Made by a program: the position numbers and the translations under genes
Notes under the pieces: generated by a model
The model's database searches: none
What the model was told of the DNA's origin: nothing
The model's input: the letters and a program-made list of their open reading frames with translations, nothing else
Assembly (NCBI GenBank): GCA_002711415.1
Contig: PARI01000002.1
Location: forward strand, 4,389 to 36,817
Source of the DNA: Phycisphaerae bacterium
Lineage (GTDB): Bacteria > Planctomycetota > Phycisphaerae > Phycisphaerales > SM1A02
Reading direction: 5' to 3'
DNA: 32,429 bases
In this document: piece after piece, positions 1 through 7,446 of the stretch
Position numbering within the stretch: the stretch's first letter is position 1
Layout of the letters: each line of letters opens with the position of its first letter

Positions 1-1
1 C

Positions 2-685
2 CGCGGGATCATCCGTGGCCTCACGGATGATCAGACGCAGGGCTTCGGTCTCGGTTTCGACACGCTGCGGCAGCTGGGTACCGGTCGCATCCCGATCCCG
101 TTCATGGACTCGTTCGAGCTTCCGGTCCCCGTGGTCATCCTCGCGGTGATCGCGATCGCCGTGATCGTCTTCCTCCGATGCACGACGTGGGGACGCTACT
201 TCTTCGCGATCGGTCGAAACGAGACGGCTGCTCGCTACAGCGGCATCCCGACCTACCGGATGACCATCCTGGCCTACATGCTCTGTTCGCTGCTGGCCGG
301 CTTCGGCGGCCTGCTCTTCGTACTGGACACCAACTCGGCCCAGCCGGCGGACTTCGGCAACTTCTACGAGCTGTACGCGATCGCAGCGGCCGTTCTCGGT
401 GGCTGCAGTCTTCGTGGAGGCGAGGGAACCATCATCGGCGTGCTGATTGGTGCAGCGATCATGCAGGCCCTTGGCTCATCGATCACCCTGCTGGACTGGA
501 TCCCGAACACGTTGGAGTACGCGGTCATCGGCGGCGTGATCCTGCTCGGGGTCCTCGTCGACGAGGCCGTGAGAAGGGTGATCGCGATGAGACAGCGACG
601 GTACGCGCACACCGGTCGATCGGCTATGCTCGAGGCCAACTCGCCTTCCAAGGCAGACGGGAGCACCGATGATGAACAGCCATAG
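2..685 (+). CDS. Sugar ABC transporter permease, C-terminal part (RbsC/XylH-like)
   Basis: This is the 3' part of an inner-membrane permease of the BPD_transp_2 family (ribose/xylose/galactoside importers), which forms the channel for a periplasmic-binding-protein-dependent sugar importer. The frame is open from base 2, so the real start lies outside the window. The ATG at 104 is internal and is preceded in frame by about 34 sensible residues. Visible hydrophobic segments include VVILAVIAIAVIVFL, a stretch around MLCSLLAGFGGLLFVL and the C-terminal YAVIGGVILLGVLV. The motif TTWGRYFFAIGRNETAARYSGI is the family's typical cytoplasmic coupling-loop region, and the Gly-rich LGGCSLRGGEGTIIG is also typical. 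A charged tail of about 40 residues follows the last membrane segment. The stop codon overlaps the next gene, an aldose epimerase, which fits a sugar-uptake operon. The substrate cannot be read from the sequence. Confidence 0.9.
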   Translation, partial: RGIIRGLTDDQTQGFGLGFDTLRQLGTGRIPIPFMDSFELPVPVVILAVIAIAVIVFLRCTTWGRYFFAIGRNETAARYSGIPTYRMTILAYMLCSLLAGFGGLLFVLDTNSAQPADFGNFYELYAIAAAVLGGCSLRGGEGTIIGVLIGAAIMQALGSSITLLDWIPNTLEYAVIGGVILLGVLVDEAVRRVIAMRQRRYAHTGRSAMLEANSPSKADGSTDDEQP

Positions 686-1847
686 GAGGACACTGGCCCG
701 AATGCTGCCCTGTGCGGCTCTTGCACTCTTGCAGGGTTTCGGCTGCCAGAACCACAGGACGATGGACATCACCAGAAACGACTATGGATCCGTGCAGGGC
801 AGGCCCGTGCACCTGTACACGATCAGGAACGCCAACGGGATGACCGCCGAGATCACCAACTACGGCGCGATCATCACGGAACTGCATGTGCCAGGAGCCG
901 ACGGCGAGATGACCGACATCGTTCTCGGCTTCGACACCCTGGACGAGTACCGTGAGTCCAATCCCTACTTTGGCGCGATGGTCGGTCGGGTCGGCAACCG
1001 GATTGCAGGTGCCGAGTTCCAGATCGATGGACGGGAGTACGTTCTTCACGCCAACAACGGCCCGAACCATCTCCATGGAGGCCTCGTCGGATTCGACAAG
1101 GTCGTCTGGGATGCGGTTCCCGTCATAACACCCGAGGGCAAGGGCCTTGAACTGACCTATGTCTCCGAGGACGGTGAAGAGGGATACCCCGGGACCCTCG
1201 AGGTGACCGTGCTCTACATCATCAACGATGAGAACCAGCTCAAGGTGGTGTCCACCGCGACCACCGACGAGGCGACGCCCGTCAATATCGTCCATCACTC
1301 GTACTGGAACATGTCCGGGCACGATTCAGGCGATGTCTTGGACCAGGTGCTCACGATCAATGCCGATGCCTACACGCCGGTTGACTCGACGATGATCCCG
1401 ACCGGTCACATCGATCCGGTTCTGGACACCCCATTCGACTTCCGTGAACCGATGCCGATCGGTTCCAGGATCGATCAGCTGCCGCCGACGGGGGATGATC
1501 CCGGGGGCTACGACATCAACTACGTGGTCGACCGGGAGGACCAGTGGCTTCAACAGGTCGCGGTCGTGACGGACCCGGTCACCGGCCTGACGATGATCAT
1601 CGAGTCGAGCGAACCCGGGGTGCAGTTCTACTCGGGCAACTTCCTGGACTCTGTGCCCGGCAAGTCCGGTGCCGTCTATGGGAAGCACCATGGGTTCTGC
1701 CTGGAGACCCAGAAGTACCCAGATGCGATCAACCGCCAGGGTGAACCCGGGTGGCCATGCGTCATCCTGCAGCCCGGGGAGCAGTACCGCCACGTGATGG
1801 TCCACACCTTCCTGCCCGAACCACCTGAGCCGACCGAGACACCCTGA
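669..1847 (+). CDS. galM: Aldose 1-epimerase (mutarotase), predicted exported lipoprotein
   Basis: This protein interconverts alpha and beta anomers of aldoses. The 392 residues carry GalM hallmarks: NHLHGG near residues 133-138, the histidine pair of VHHSYWN near 208, GVQFYSGNFLDS, and HHGFCLETQKYPDA with the catalytic glutamate near 345. The N-terminus (MMNSHRRTLARML, then a hydrophobic run ending in GFGC) looks like a signal peptide with a somewhat non-canonical lipobox, so the enzyme may be membrane-anchored on the periplasmic side. The start at 669 is chosen because GGGAG lies about 5 nt upstream and because it keeps the Arg-rich n-region. ATG 672 is equally possible. ATG 702 would lose the charged n-region. 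It overlaps the permease gene by 17 bp, implying translational coupling and a role in processing the imported sugar. Confidence 0.92.
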   Translation: MMNSHRRTLARMLPCAALALLQGFGCQNHRTMDITRNDYGSVQGRPVHLYTIRNANGMTAEITNYGAIITELHVPGADGEMTDIVLGFDTLDEYRESNPYFGAMVGRVGNRIAGAEFQIDGREYVLHANNGPNHLHGGLVGFDKVVWDAVPVITPEGKGLELTYVSEDGEEGYPGTLEVTVLYIINDENQLKVVSTATTDEATPVNIVHHSYWNMSGHDSGDVLDQVLTINADAYTPVDSTMIPTGHIDPVLDTPFDFREPMPIGSRIDQLPPTGDDPGGYDINYVVDREDQWLQQVAVVTDPVTGLTMIIESSEPGVQFYSGNFLDSVPGKSGAVYGKHHGFCLETQKYPDAINRQGEPGWPCVILQPGEQYRHVMVHTFLPEPPEPTETP

Positions 1848-1873
1848 TACCGCCTCGGATACACTGCCACTCG

Positions 1874-3211
1874 ATGGCCGACTCCACCAGACGATTCCAG
1901 GCACCCAAGGGCACCCGTGATTTCTATCCGGAGGAGATGGCCTTTCGCAGGCACATCGAATCGACCTGGCGTGCGGTCTCGATCGAGCATGGCTTCGACG
2001 AGATCGAGGGCCCCGCCTTCGAGCATCTGGACCTCTACACCGTCAAGAGCGGCGAGGGCATCATCTCCGAGCTCTTCTCTTTCACTCGCGCCGGCGGAGA
2101 CGTCCCGTACGCCCTCAGGCCCGAGTTCACCCCGACCCTCGCCCGCATGTACGCTTCACGGGCCAACTCCCTTCCGGTCCCGACCAAGTGGTTTGCGATC
2201 CCCACGCACTTCAGGGCGGAGAGGCCCCAGCGAGGTCGTCTCCGCGAGCACGTGCAGTGGAACATCGACATGATCGGGGATCCTTCGGCCAATGCTGACG
2301 CGGAGGTCCTCGCGACATGCATTGGTGTCCTTGACCGGTTCGGTCTTTCTGCCCGGGACATGCGGGTCCGCCTGAGCCATCGCGACGTGATCACCCTTGC
2401 GTTGCAGAACGCCGGTGTCCAACAGCCTGCAATGCAGGCGACCTTCGAGCTGATCGATCGCCGGGAGAAGATGGGACAGGAGGCTTTCCAGGAACAGGCC
2501 ATGACGATCGGGCTCGAGGCGTCCGCAATCGACAGGATCGAGGCGCTTGCACGAACGACCGCAGATGCATCGGAGGATCCCTGCACGATCCTCGAGGCCA
2601 TCGGGGTCGGTGCTGATGCCGGTGAACCCCTGCGTCAACTTCAGGCCTGCCTCGAGGCGTACGGACTCCTGGACTGGTGCACCTGGGACTTCTCGATCGT
2701 GCGAGGCCTCGCCTACTACACCGGCATGGTCTTCGAGGTCCATGAGGCCACTGGGAGCGAACGAGCGGTCGCCGGCGGTGGTCGATATGACAATCTCATC
2801 GAGCTTTTCGGCGGACCGCCGACCCCCGCCTGCGGCTTCGGCATGGGCGATGTTGTTCTGGGGCTGGTCCTCAAGGATCGATGCGGTGATTCACAGGTCG
2901 ACTCGATGCCCGGGCCCGATGCGTTCGTCATCTGCGACCACGATGACGAGTCGATGCTCGTCCAGAGGATCCTCGCCTCGCTGTGGAAGCACCGGTTGCA
3001 TGCGCGGCGGTCCTACAAGTCGACCCGGAACGTCGGGAAACTGCTGGCCGACGCCGATCGATGCGGCGCCCGGTTCACCGTCCTGGTCAGCTCGGACGAG
3101 CCGGAGGGATCCGTGGTCCTTCGTGACATGCAGTCCAAGAATCAGGAATCAATCTCGATCGACCAGCTCGCTGGATGCATCCGATCACGACTGTCCGCTA
3201 CGGGGGACTGA
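1874..3211 (+). CDS. hisS: Histidyl-tRNA synthetase
   Basis: Class II aminoacyl-tRNA synthetase that charges tRNA-His in the cytoplasm. The 445-residue length is usual for bacterial HisRS. The N-terminus has the PKGTRDFYPEE signature. Class II motif 2 is seen at FRAERPQRGRLREHVQWN (about residues 112-130). The HisRS-specific histidine-binding segment RGLAYYTG is near 277, and GGGRYDNLI with the motif 3 region AC-GFGMG follows near 301-325. The last roughly 100 residues form the anticodon-binding (HGTP-type) domain. Only 26 bp separate it from the epimerase stop, with no clear Shine-Dalgarno sequence before the ATG; a TACACT box at 1860-1865 could be a -10 element giving a near-leaderless transcript, but this is weak. 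The next gene starts 3 bp after the stop. Confidence 0.96.
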   Translation: MADSTRRFQAPKGTRDFYPEEMAFRRHIESTWRAVSIEHGFDEIEGPAFEHLDLYTVKSGEGIISELFSFTRAGGDVPYALRPEFTPTLARMYASRANSLPVPTKWFAIPTHFRAERPQRGRLREHVQWNIDMIGDPSANADAEVLATCIGVLDRFGLSARDMRVRLSHRDVITLALQNAGVQQPAMQATFELIDRREKMGQEAFQEQAMTIGLEASAIDRIEALARTTADASEDPCTILEAIGVGADAGEPLRQLQACLEAYGLLDWCTWDFSIVRGLAYYTGMVFEVHEATGSERAVAGGGRYDNLIELFGGPPTPACGFGMGDVVLGLVLKDRCGDSQVDSMPGPDAFVICDHDDESMLVQRILASLWKHRLHARRSYKSTRNVGKLLADADRCGARFTVLVSSDEPEGSVVLRDMQSKNQESISIDQLAGCIRSRLSATGD

Positions 3212-3214
3212 GCC

Positions 3215-3841
3215 ATGAGATTGCTGATCGTCACCGCAGTAGAGGCCGAAGCCGAAGCGGTGGGGGAGATCCCCAACGCAACCGTGATCACTTCCGGAAT
3301 CGGCCGGACCAATGCCGCTGTTGCGACGACCGAGGCCATCCTCCAACGGGGACCGTTCGATGCCGTCATCAACATGGGGGTCGCCGGTGCCCTGCCCGGA
3401 TCGCCGCTCCAGATCGGTTCCGTGATCGTCGCGACCAGCTGCATCTACGTCGAAGAGGGCCAGGATCATCCGGACGGCTTCCAGGAACTGTCCCAGATGG
3501 GGATGTCGCTGGGCGACTTCTCCGGGAATGCCGTTCCCGTTGATCCCGGTCTGCTGAACATGCTGTCTGCCGAGTTCCATGCCGGACCGATCGCCACCGT
3601 GGCCACCTGCTCAGGGACCGATCAGCGGGCGGAGGCCGTTCGCAGCCGGACCGGAGCCGATGCCGAGGCGATGGAGGGTGCTGCCGTGGTTCATGCGGCA
3701 CGACGTCTGGAAACCCCTGGAATCGAGATCCGTGTGATCAGCAACACCACGGGTGATCGGGATCAGCAGCACTGGGATCTTCCAGCGGCGTTTCGGTCCC
3801 TGCAGTTGGCCGCCGAGGCCGTCCTGGAAATCGCCATCTGA
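3215..3841 (+). CDS. mqnB: Futalosine hydrolase (MTAN-like nucleosidase)
   Basis: Predicted to hydrolyse futalosine to dehypoxanthine futalosine in the futalosine route to menaquinone. The 208 residues belong to the nucleoside phosphorylase/MTAN fold: the start MRLLIVTAVEAEA, the phosphate-site region TSGIGRTNAAVAT, NMGVAGAL, the substrate-binding EAMEGAAVVHAA and the catalytic-region ISNTTGDRD with a following W. The EAMEGAAV and SN..GDRD...W combination is more like MqnB than like 5'-methylthioadenosine nucleosidase, but the two are related and the assignment rests on motif reading. It starts 3 bp after the hisS stop with a G-rich ribosome site inside the hisS 3' end, so it is co-transcribed with hisS. 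No other menaquinone gene lies in the window. Confidence 0.8.
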   Translation: MRLLIVTAVEAEAEAVGEIPNATVITSGIGRTNAAVATTEAILQRGPFDAVINMGVAGALPGSPLQIGSVIVATSCIYVEEGQDHPDGFQELSQMGMSLGDFSGNAVPVDPGLLNMLSAEFHAGPIATVATCSGTDQRAEAVRSRTGADAEAMEGAAVVHAARRLETPGIEIRVISNTTGDRDQQHWDLPAAFRSLQLAAEAVLEIAI

Positions 3842-4027
3842 GGACCGAGCAGCCTTCCCAGGCATGATATCAGCGATTGACTCATGTTATCGGACTGTAA
3901 ACAGGCTTCGATCGCACTTTTTCCCCTTCTCCCTGAACAACCCGAAAGTGTGACTTAACTCCGACCTGTCTTCCGTCGATAGACCCGCTGTCCAGGCACA
4001 CAGATCGAGGGAGGGGAAGCCGTCTTG

Positions 4028-4033
4028 AAGGAG
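4028..4033 (+). promoter_or_regulatory. Ribosome binding site for the pilM gene
   Basis: AAGGAG lies 7 nt before the ATG at 4041 and fixes the start of the first pilus gene. The 199 bp upstream (3842-4040) separates it from mqnB. I see no convincing -35/-10 pair there: a TTGACT at 3877-3882 has no properly spaced -10. Confidence 0.8.
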
Positions 4034-4040
4034 TCGGTCC

Positions 4041-5294
4041 ATGGGTTTTTCAGTGTTCTCCAACCAGGTCTCCCCGATCGCCATCGACTTTGGTTCCTCC
4101 AGCGTCAAGGCGTTGCAGGTTACCACCGGCAGCACGCCGGCCCTCGTGGCCGCGGCCGAGTTGCCGATCCCGGACACGGTCCGGCTGCAGTCTGAACAAC
4201 GTAACGCCTTTCTTGCCGAGGCCCTGCCCGAACTGATCGCCAACGCCCAGTTCAAGGGTCGCCGCGTCGTCTGCTCTCCACCGAGTGGACAGATGCTCGT
4301 CCAGCACCTGCAGGTCGTGCCCACCCCGGGACTTGATGACAACGAGCAGATCGCCGCGATGCTTCAGGTCCAGCTGAACTGTTCCCCGAGCAGTCTCGTC
4401 GTTCGATCCGAGCATGTCGGCCAGACGTCCCGTGATGGACAGGTCAGGCAGGAGAACATCTGCTTTGCCGTCTCTCGAGACGAGATCATGCGATACGTCG
4501 AGATGTTCAAGAAGAACAAGCTATCGCTCGTTGGCGTCCACAGCGAGATCCCGATGCTCCTGCGGTCCTTCGATCACCTGCATCGTCGAGACGCGGACGC
4601 ACAGGTCAACACGTTGTACGTCGATCTCGGGTGGGGTCACGCCAAGGTCGCCATCAGTCACGGTACATCGATGGTCTTCGCAAAGTGCATCCAGCTGGGC
4701 GGCCGACACTTCGATCAGCTCGTGTCGGATTCACTCCACTGCGACCTGGATTCGGCCCGCAAGCACAGGATCAGGCACGGCATCATCCGCGAAGACCAGC
4801 AGCCCTCCAACGGTGCGGGCCGATCACCGCTTTCCGGTGGCATGGCGATGCTCCGGGTCGGCATGGCGATGAACGGCCAGACCGAGGCGACCGAGTGCGA
4901 TGACCAGGTGGTCACCGAGGACCGCCGCGATGGACGATCACCTGAATCGCTCCCGGTCTCGTTCGGATCGGGCACCCCTGCCGACCTCCACGACCACGTC
5001 GACTTCAGCGAGCTGCTCGAGTCGCTCTCGGACGAACTCTCGATGTGTCTTCGCTACCACAACGCGATGTTCCCGGATCACCGGATCCACAGGTCCATCT
5101 TCCTGGGTGGCGAGTCCAGGCAGACCGGGCTCTGCCATCACCTGGCGCATGCACTCCAGGTGCCTGCACAGCTTGGCGATCCGATCGCGAGGATCAGGAA
5201 CACCGAGTCGATGCCCGAACTGTTTCCCAGCGGACGAAACCATTGTGGCTGGGCCGTCGCATGCGGCCTCTGCACGGCCCCCACGGACCTCTGA
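4041..5294 (+). CDS. pilM: Type IV pilus assembly protein PilM (actin-like ATPase)
   Basis: Cytoplasmic actin-fold protein of the type IV pilus/type II secretion inner-membrane platform, which binds the N-terminal tail of PilN. The start IAIDFGSSSVKALQV is the phosphate-1 nucleotide-binding loop of PilM/FtsA-like proteins. A second loop LYVDLGWGHAKVAI near residues 192-205 and the adenosine-type motif IFLGGESRQTGL near 354 complete the ATPase fold. At 417 residues it is longer than the usual roughly 350. The extra length is a polar, low-complexity insert at about residues 250-315 (rich in Gly, Asp, Arg, Ser) between the second phosphate loop and the C-terminal subdomain. It heads an operon with PilN, PilO, a PilP-like protein and a GspE/PilB ATPase. 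Confidence 0.9.
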   Translation: MGFSVFSNQVSPIAIDFGSSSVKALQVTTGSTPALVAAAELPIPDTVRLQSEQRNAFLAEALPELIANAQFKGRRVVCSPPSGQMLVQHLQVVPTPGLDDNEQIAAMLQVQLNCSPSSLVVRSEHVGQTSRDGQVRQENICFAVSRDEIMRYVEMFKKNKLSLVGVHSEIPMLLRSFDHLHRRDADAQVNTLYVDLGWGHAKVAISHGTSMVFAKCIQLGGRHFDQLVSDSLHCDLDSARKHRIRHGIIREDQQPSNGAGRSPLSGGMAMLRVGMAMNGQTEATECDDQVVTEDRRDGRSPESLPVSFGSGTPADLHDHVDFSELLESLSDELSMCLRYHNAMFPDHRIHRSIFLGGESRQTGLCHHLAHALQVPAQLGDPIARIRNTESMPELFPSGRNHCGWAVACGLCTAPTDL

Positions 5295-5311
5295 TCCAGA
5301 AGGATGACCTC

Positions 5312-6103
5312 ATGAGTGGCAACAGCTTCCTTCCAGATGATTACGTCGCCAAGAAGACCGAGCGACGAACCAGCATCCTCAACCTGGCGCTGTTCTCCAT
5401 CGTCATGGTCGGCGTGCTGACCGCGTTTCTCTTCACCAACAGCCAGTGGAAGCAGGTCCGTTCCGACGAGCAGGCCATCACGACCCGCTTCGAGCAGGCC
5501 GCCCAGCAGATCACGGAGCTTCGCGAGCTGGAACAGACCCGGCGACAGCTGATGGACAAGGCCGACCTGGCCCAGGCGCTGGTCGAACGCGTTCCTCGCT
5601 CGATCCTGCTGGCGGAGCTGATCAACAGGATGCCGCCACGATTGAGCCTTATCGAGTTCGCCCTCGGCAGTGAACAGATCAAGCCGATCCGGAGGAACGA
5701 GCCATCCGGACAGGCTGGTCGGCTCGGCAACGCGCCGCAGCGAGGTCGGACGGTCGAGCAGGCCGCACGCGAGGCCCCCGCCCGCCCCGAGCCCACGCGG
5801 TACCTGATCTCGATCGCCATGACCGGCGTGGCCCCGACTGATCTGGACGTCTCGCGTTACATGGCTTCTCTGAACGCCTTCGACCTGCTGCACGCGGTGC
5901 GGCTCGAGGTGTCCGAGGAGAAGGAAGTCGACGGACGCTCGATGAGGCAGTTCCGGATCACGATGAAGATCGACCCGGAAGCCGACATCAGGACCGTGGA
6001 TACCGGCCAGTGGGGACGCTTCCCGAAGAACCCGATGGATGACACCGTCTCGTACGGCCAACAGGAATCAACCGCTCGCGCCGCCCAGGAGAGTGACCAA
6101 TGA
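5312..6103 (+). CDS. pilN: Type IV pilus assembly protein PilN-like
   Basis: Bitopic inner-membrane protein of the pilus/secretion alignment complex. From ATG 5312 it has 263 residues: a short cytoplasmic tail with FLPDDYVAKK, which resembles the PilN segment that docks on PilM, then a transmembrane helix LALFSIVMVGVLTAFLF (about residues 25-42). Next come a coiled-coil-like stretch rich in Gln/Glu/Arg to about residue 90, LINRMPPRLSLIEF (the typical PilN alpha-beta domain entry), an Arg/Gly/Ala/Pro-rich insert near 130-160, and a periplasmic domain. The start is chosen because GAAGGA at 5299-5304 sits 7 nt upstream. The same frame is open further upstream into pilM, but that extension does not read like protein. 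Its stop overlaps the pilO start by 4 bp. Confidence 0.85.
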   Translation: MSGNSFLPDDYVAKKTERRTSILNLALFSIVMVGVLTAFLFTNSQWKQVRSDEQAITTRFEQAAQQITELRELEQTRRQLMDKADLAQALVERVPRSILLAELINRMPPRLSLIEFALGSEQIKPIRRNEPSGQAGRLGNAPQRGRTVEQAAREAPARPEPTRYLISIAMTGVAPTDLDVSRYMASLNAFDLLHAVRLEVSEEKEVDGRSMRQFRITMKIDPEADIRTVDTGQWGRFPKNPMDDTVSYGQQESTARAAQESDQ

Positions 6104-6681
6104 AGCGCATCTGCATGAGGGACATCGTCTTCTTCATCCTGCTGCTCGCCGTGCCGATCAGTGCCTGGATCTTCGTGTTCAAGCCGAGAAGCAGGCAGAT
6201 CGAGGTCGCTCGTACGCAGATCGCGGCCAAGCAGGCCCGACTGGACAAGCTCGAGGAGGTCACCGGCAGGATCCCCGACCTCGGGGCGGAGATCGAGCGT
6301 GGCGAAAGCGCCCTGGTCGACTGGGGGCACAAGCTTCCCGATGTCGAGGCCGTCGACGAGATCCTCGAGCAGATCACCGAGATCGCCCTGGCCAACCAGC
6401 TCGTGGTCAAGTCGATCCGCGGCCAGAAGCCGATTCCCGCCTCCATGTACATGGAGCTTCCGCTCAGGACGACCATCAACGGACATTTCGACGGGTTCTA
6501 CGAGTTCCTCCTGGATCTCGAGGCCCTTCCGCGGATCACGCGCATCAAGGAACTTCGCATCGAGCGCATCTCGGGGACCGATCTCCCCACGGGGGATGCG
6601 TATCCACCGGGATCCATGAAGGCGGAATTCACACTCAGCATCTACTACGACTCGGAGTCAACAGACCGTGAACAATCCTGA
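6100..6681 (+). CDS. pilO: Type IV pilus assembly protein PilO-like
   Basis: Inner-membrane partner of PilN. The 193 residues start with a membrane helix (IVFFILLLAVPISAWIFVF, about residues 9-27), followed by a predicted coiled coil (RSRQIEVARTQIAAKQARLDKL). A periplasmic ferredoxin-like domain follows, containing LPDVEAVDEILEQITEIA and FDGFYEFLLDLEALPRI, the regions most typical of PilO. The start ATG overlaps the pilN stop (ATGA), so the two are translationally coupled, as expected for a PilN-PilO heterodimer. The length is slightly below the usual 200-210. Confidence 0.88.
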   Translation: MKRICMRDIVFFILLLAVPISAWIFVFKPRSRQIEVARTQIAAKQARLDKLEEVTGRIPDLGAEIERGESALVDWGHKLPDVEAVDEILEQITEIALANQLVVKSIRGQKPIPASMYMELPLRTTINGHFDGFYEFLLDLEALPRITRIKELRIERISGTDLPTGDAYPPGSMKAEFTLSIYYDSESTDREQS

Positions 6682-7441
6682 CAACTACATCGAAGGCATG
6701 GGCATTGACGCCGACCCGATCCCCCGTTCCGGCGGCGGTCACGACGAGTCGTCGCATGTCGACGAGGGAACCATAGACTTCTCGCTCGACGAGCAGTCCG
6801 GGATGGACATCGGTGGAAGCCCGGTCAGGACGCTCAAGCCGGCCACGGTGATCACCCTGCTGGCACTGGGTCTCTCGATCGCCGGTCTCTACTCGATGCG
6901 CACGCTCAGTTCCGCCTCGGCCGTGCAGTTCACCACCGGTCAGTACGAGCAGATGGTCAACGGTTTTCTCGAGGATGACGCCCTCGGCGGCTCCAACGGA
7001 GCTGGCGCGATGGCCCCCGACGCGGTCTTCGCCTCGCTGGACACCGACACGCTGACCAGGTTGCAGGTTCCACTGCAGGAACTCAGCAAGAACCCGTTCA
7101 TGATCTACCAGCCGATCGTCAACTCCGGACTCCCCAAGGCCCCCGAGCCGACCGGGCCATCCGCCGAGCAGATCCGGCGCGAACAGATCGATGCATGGAT
7201 GTCCGAGATCACCCGGCTCAGTGAGACGATCAACCTCAAGTCCATCCTCGGCGGCGGACGCCCCAGCGCCCTGGCCAACATCAACGGCCAGATCGTCCAG
7301 CAGGGTGACCGGTTCATGCTCGAATCATCACCCATCGAGTTCGTGATCCGTTCGATCGATCCCGATTCGATCGTGATCCATGCCGAGAACACTCACCTGC
7401 AGGTCGACAGGGAATCCAGGATCTTCGTGAAGGGCAGGTAA
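6668..7441 (+). CDS. PilP/GspC-like pilus or secretion platform protein
   Basis: The position after PilO and the architecture suggest the PilP-like component that links the inner-membrane complex to the secretin. The protein has 257 residues: an acidic, polar N-terminal segment of about 57 residues, one membrane helix (TVITLLALGLSIAGLYSM, about residues 58-75), a variable linker, and a C-terminal domain with ALANINGQIVQQGDRF and VDRESRIFVKGR. The last part resembles the small beta domain shared by PilP and GspC (INGxxVxxGD). The start is GTG at 6668, with GGAG 10 nt upstream inside pilO and a 14 bp overlap; an internal ATG at 6698 is the alternative. Unlike proteobacterial PilP it has a membrane helix rather than a lipobox, so the homology call is tentative. 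Confidence 0.7.
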   Translation: MNNPDNYIEGMGIDADPIPRSGGGHDESSHVDEGTIDFSLDEQSGMDIGGSPVRTLKPATVITLLALGLSIAGLYSMRTLSSASAVQFTTGQYEQMVNGFLEDDALGGSNGAGAMAPDAVFASLDTDTLTRLQVPLQELSKNPFMIYQPIVNSGLPKAPEPTGPSAEQIRREQIDAWMSEITRLSETINLKSILGGGRPSALANINGQIVQQGDRFMLESSPIEFVIRSIDPDSIVIHAENTHLQVDRESRIFVKGR

Positions 7442-7446
7442 CGACC

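Noticed and set aside
3842-4040. Promoter for the pilus operon
   Set aside because: TTGACT at 3877 has no -10 at proper spacing; other boxes are no better than chance, so no call is made.
5045-5311. Extended N-terminus for PilN inside pilM
   Set aside because: The extension overlaps conserved PilM sequence in another frame; ATG 5312 has a well-spaced ribosome site.
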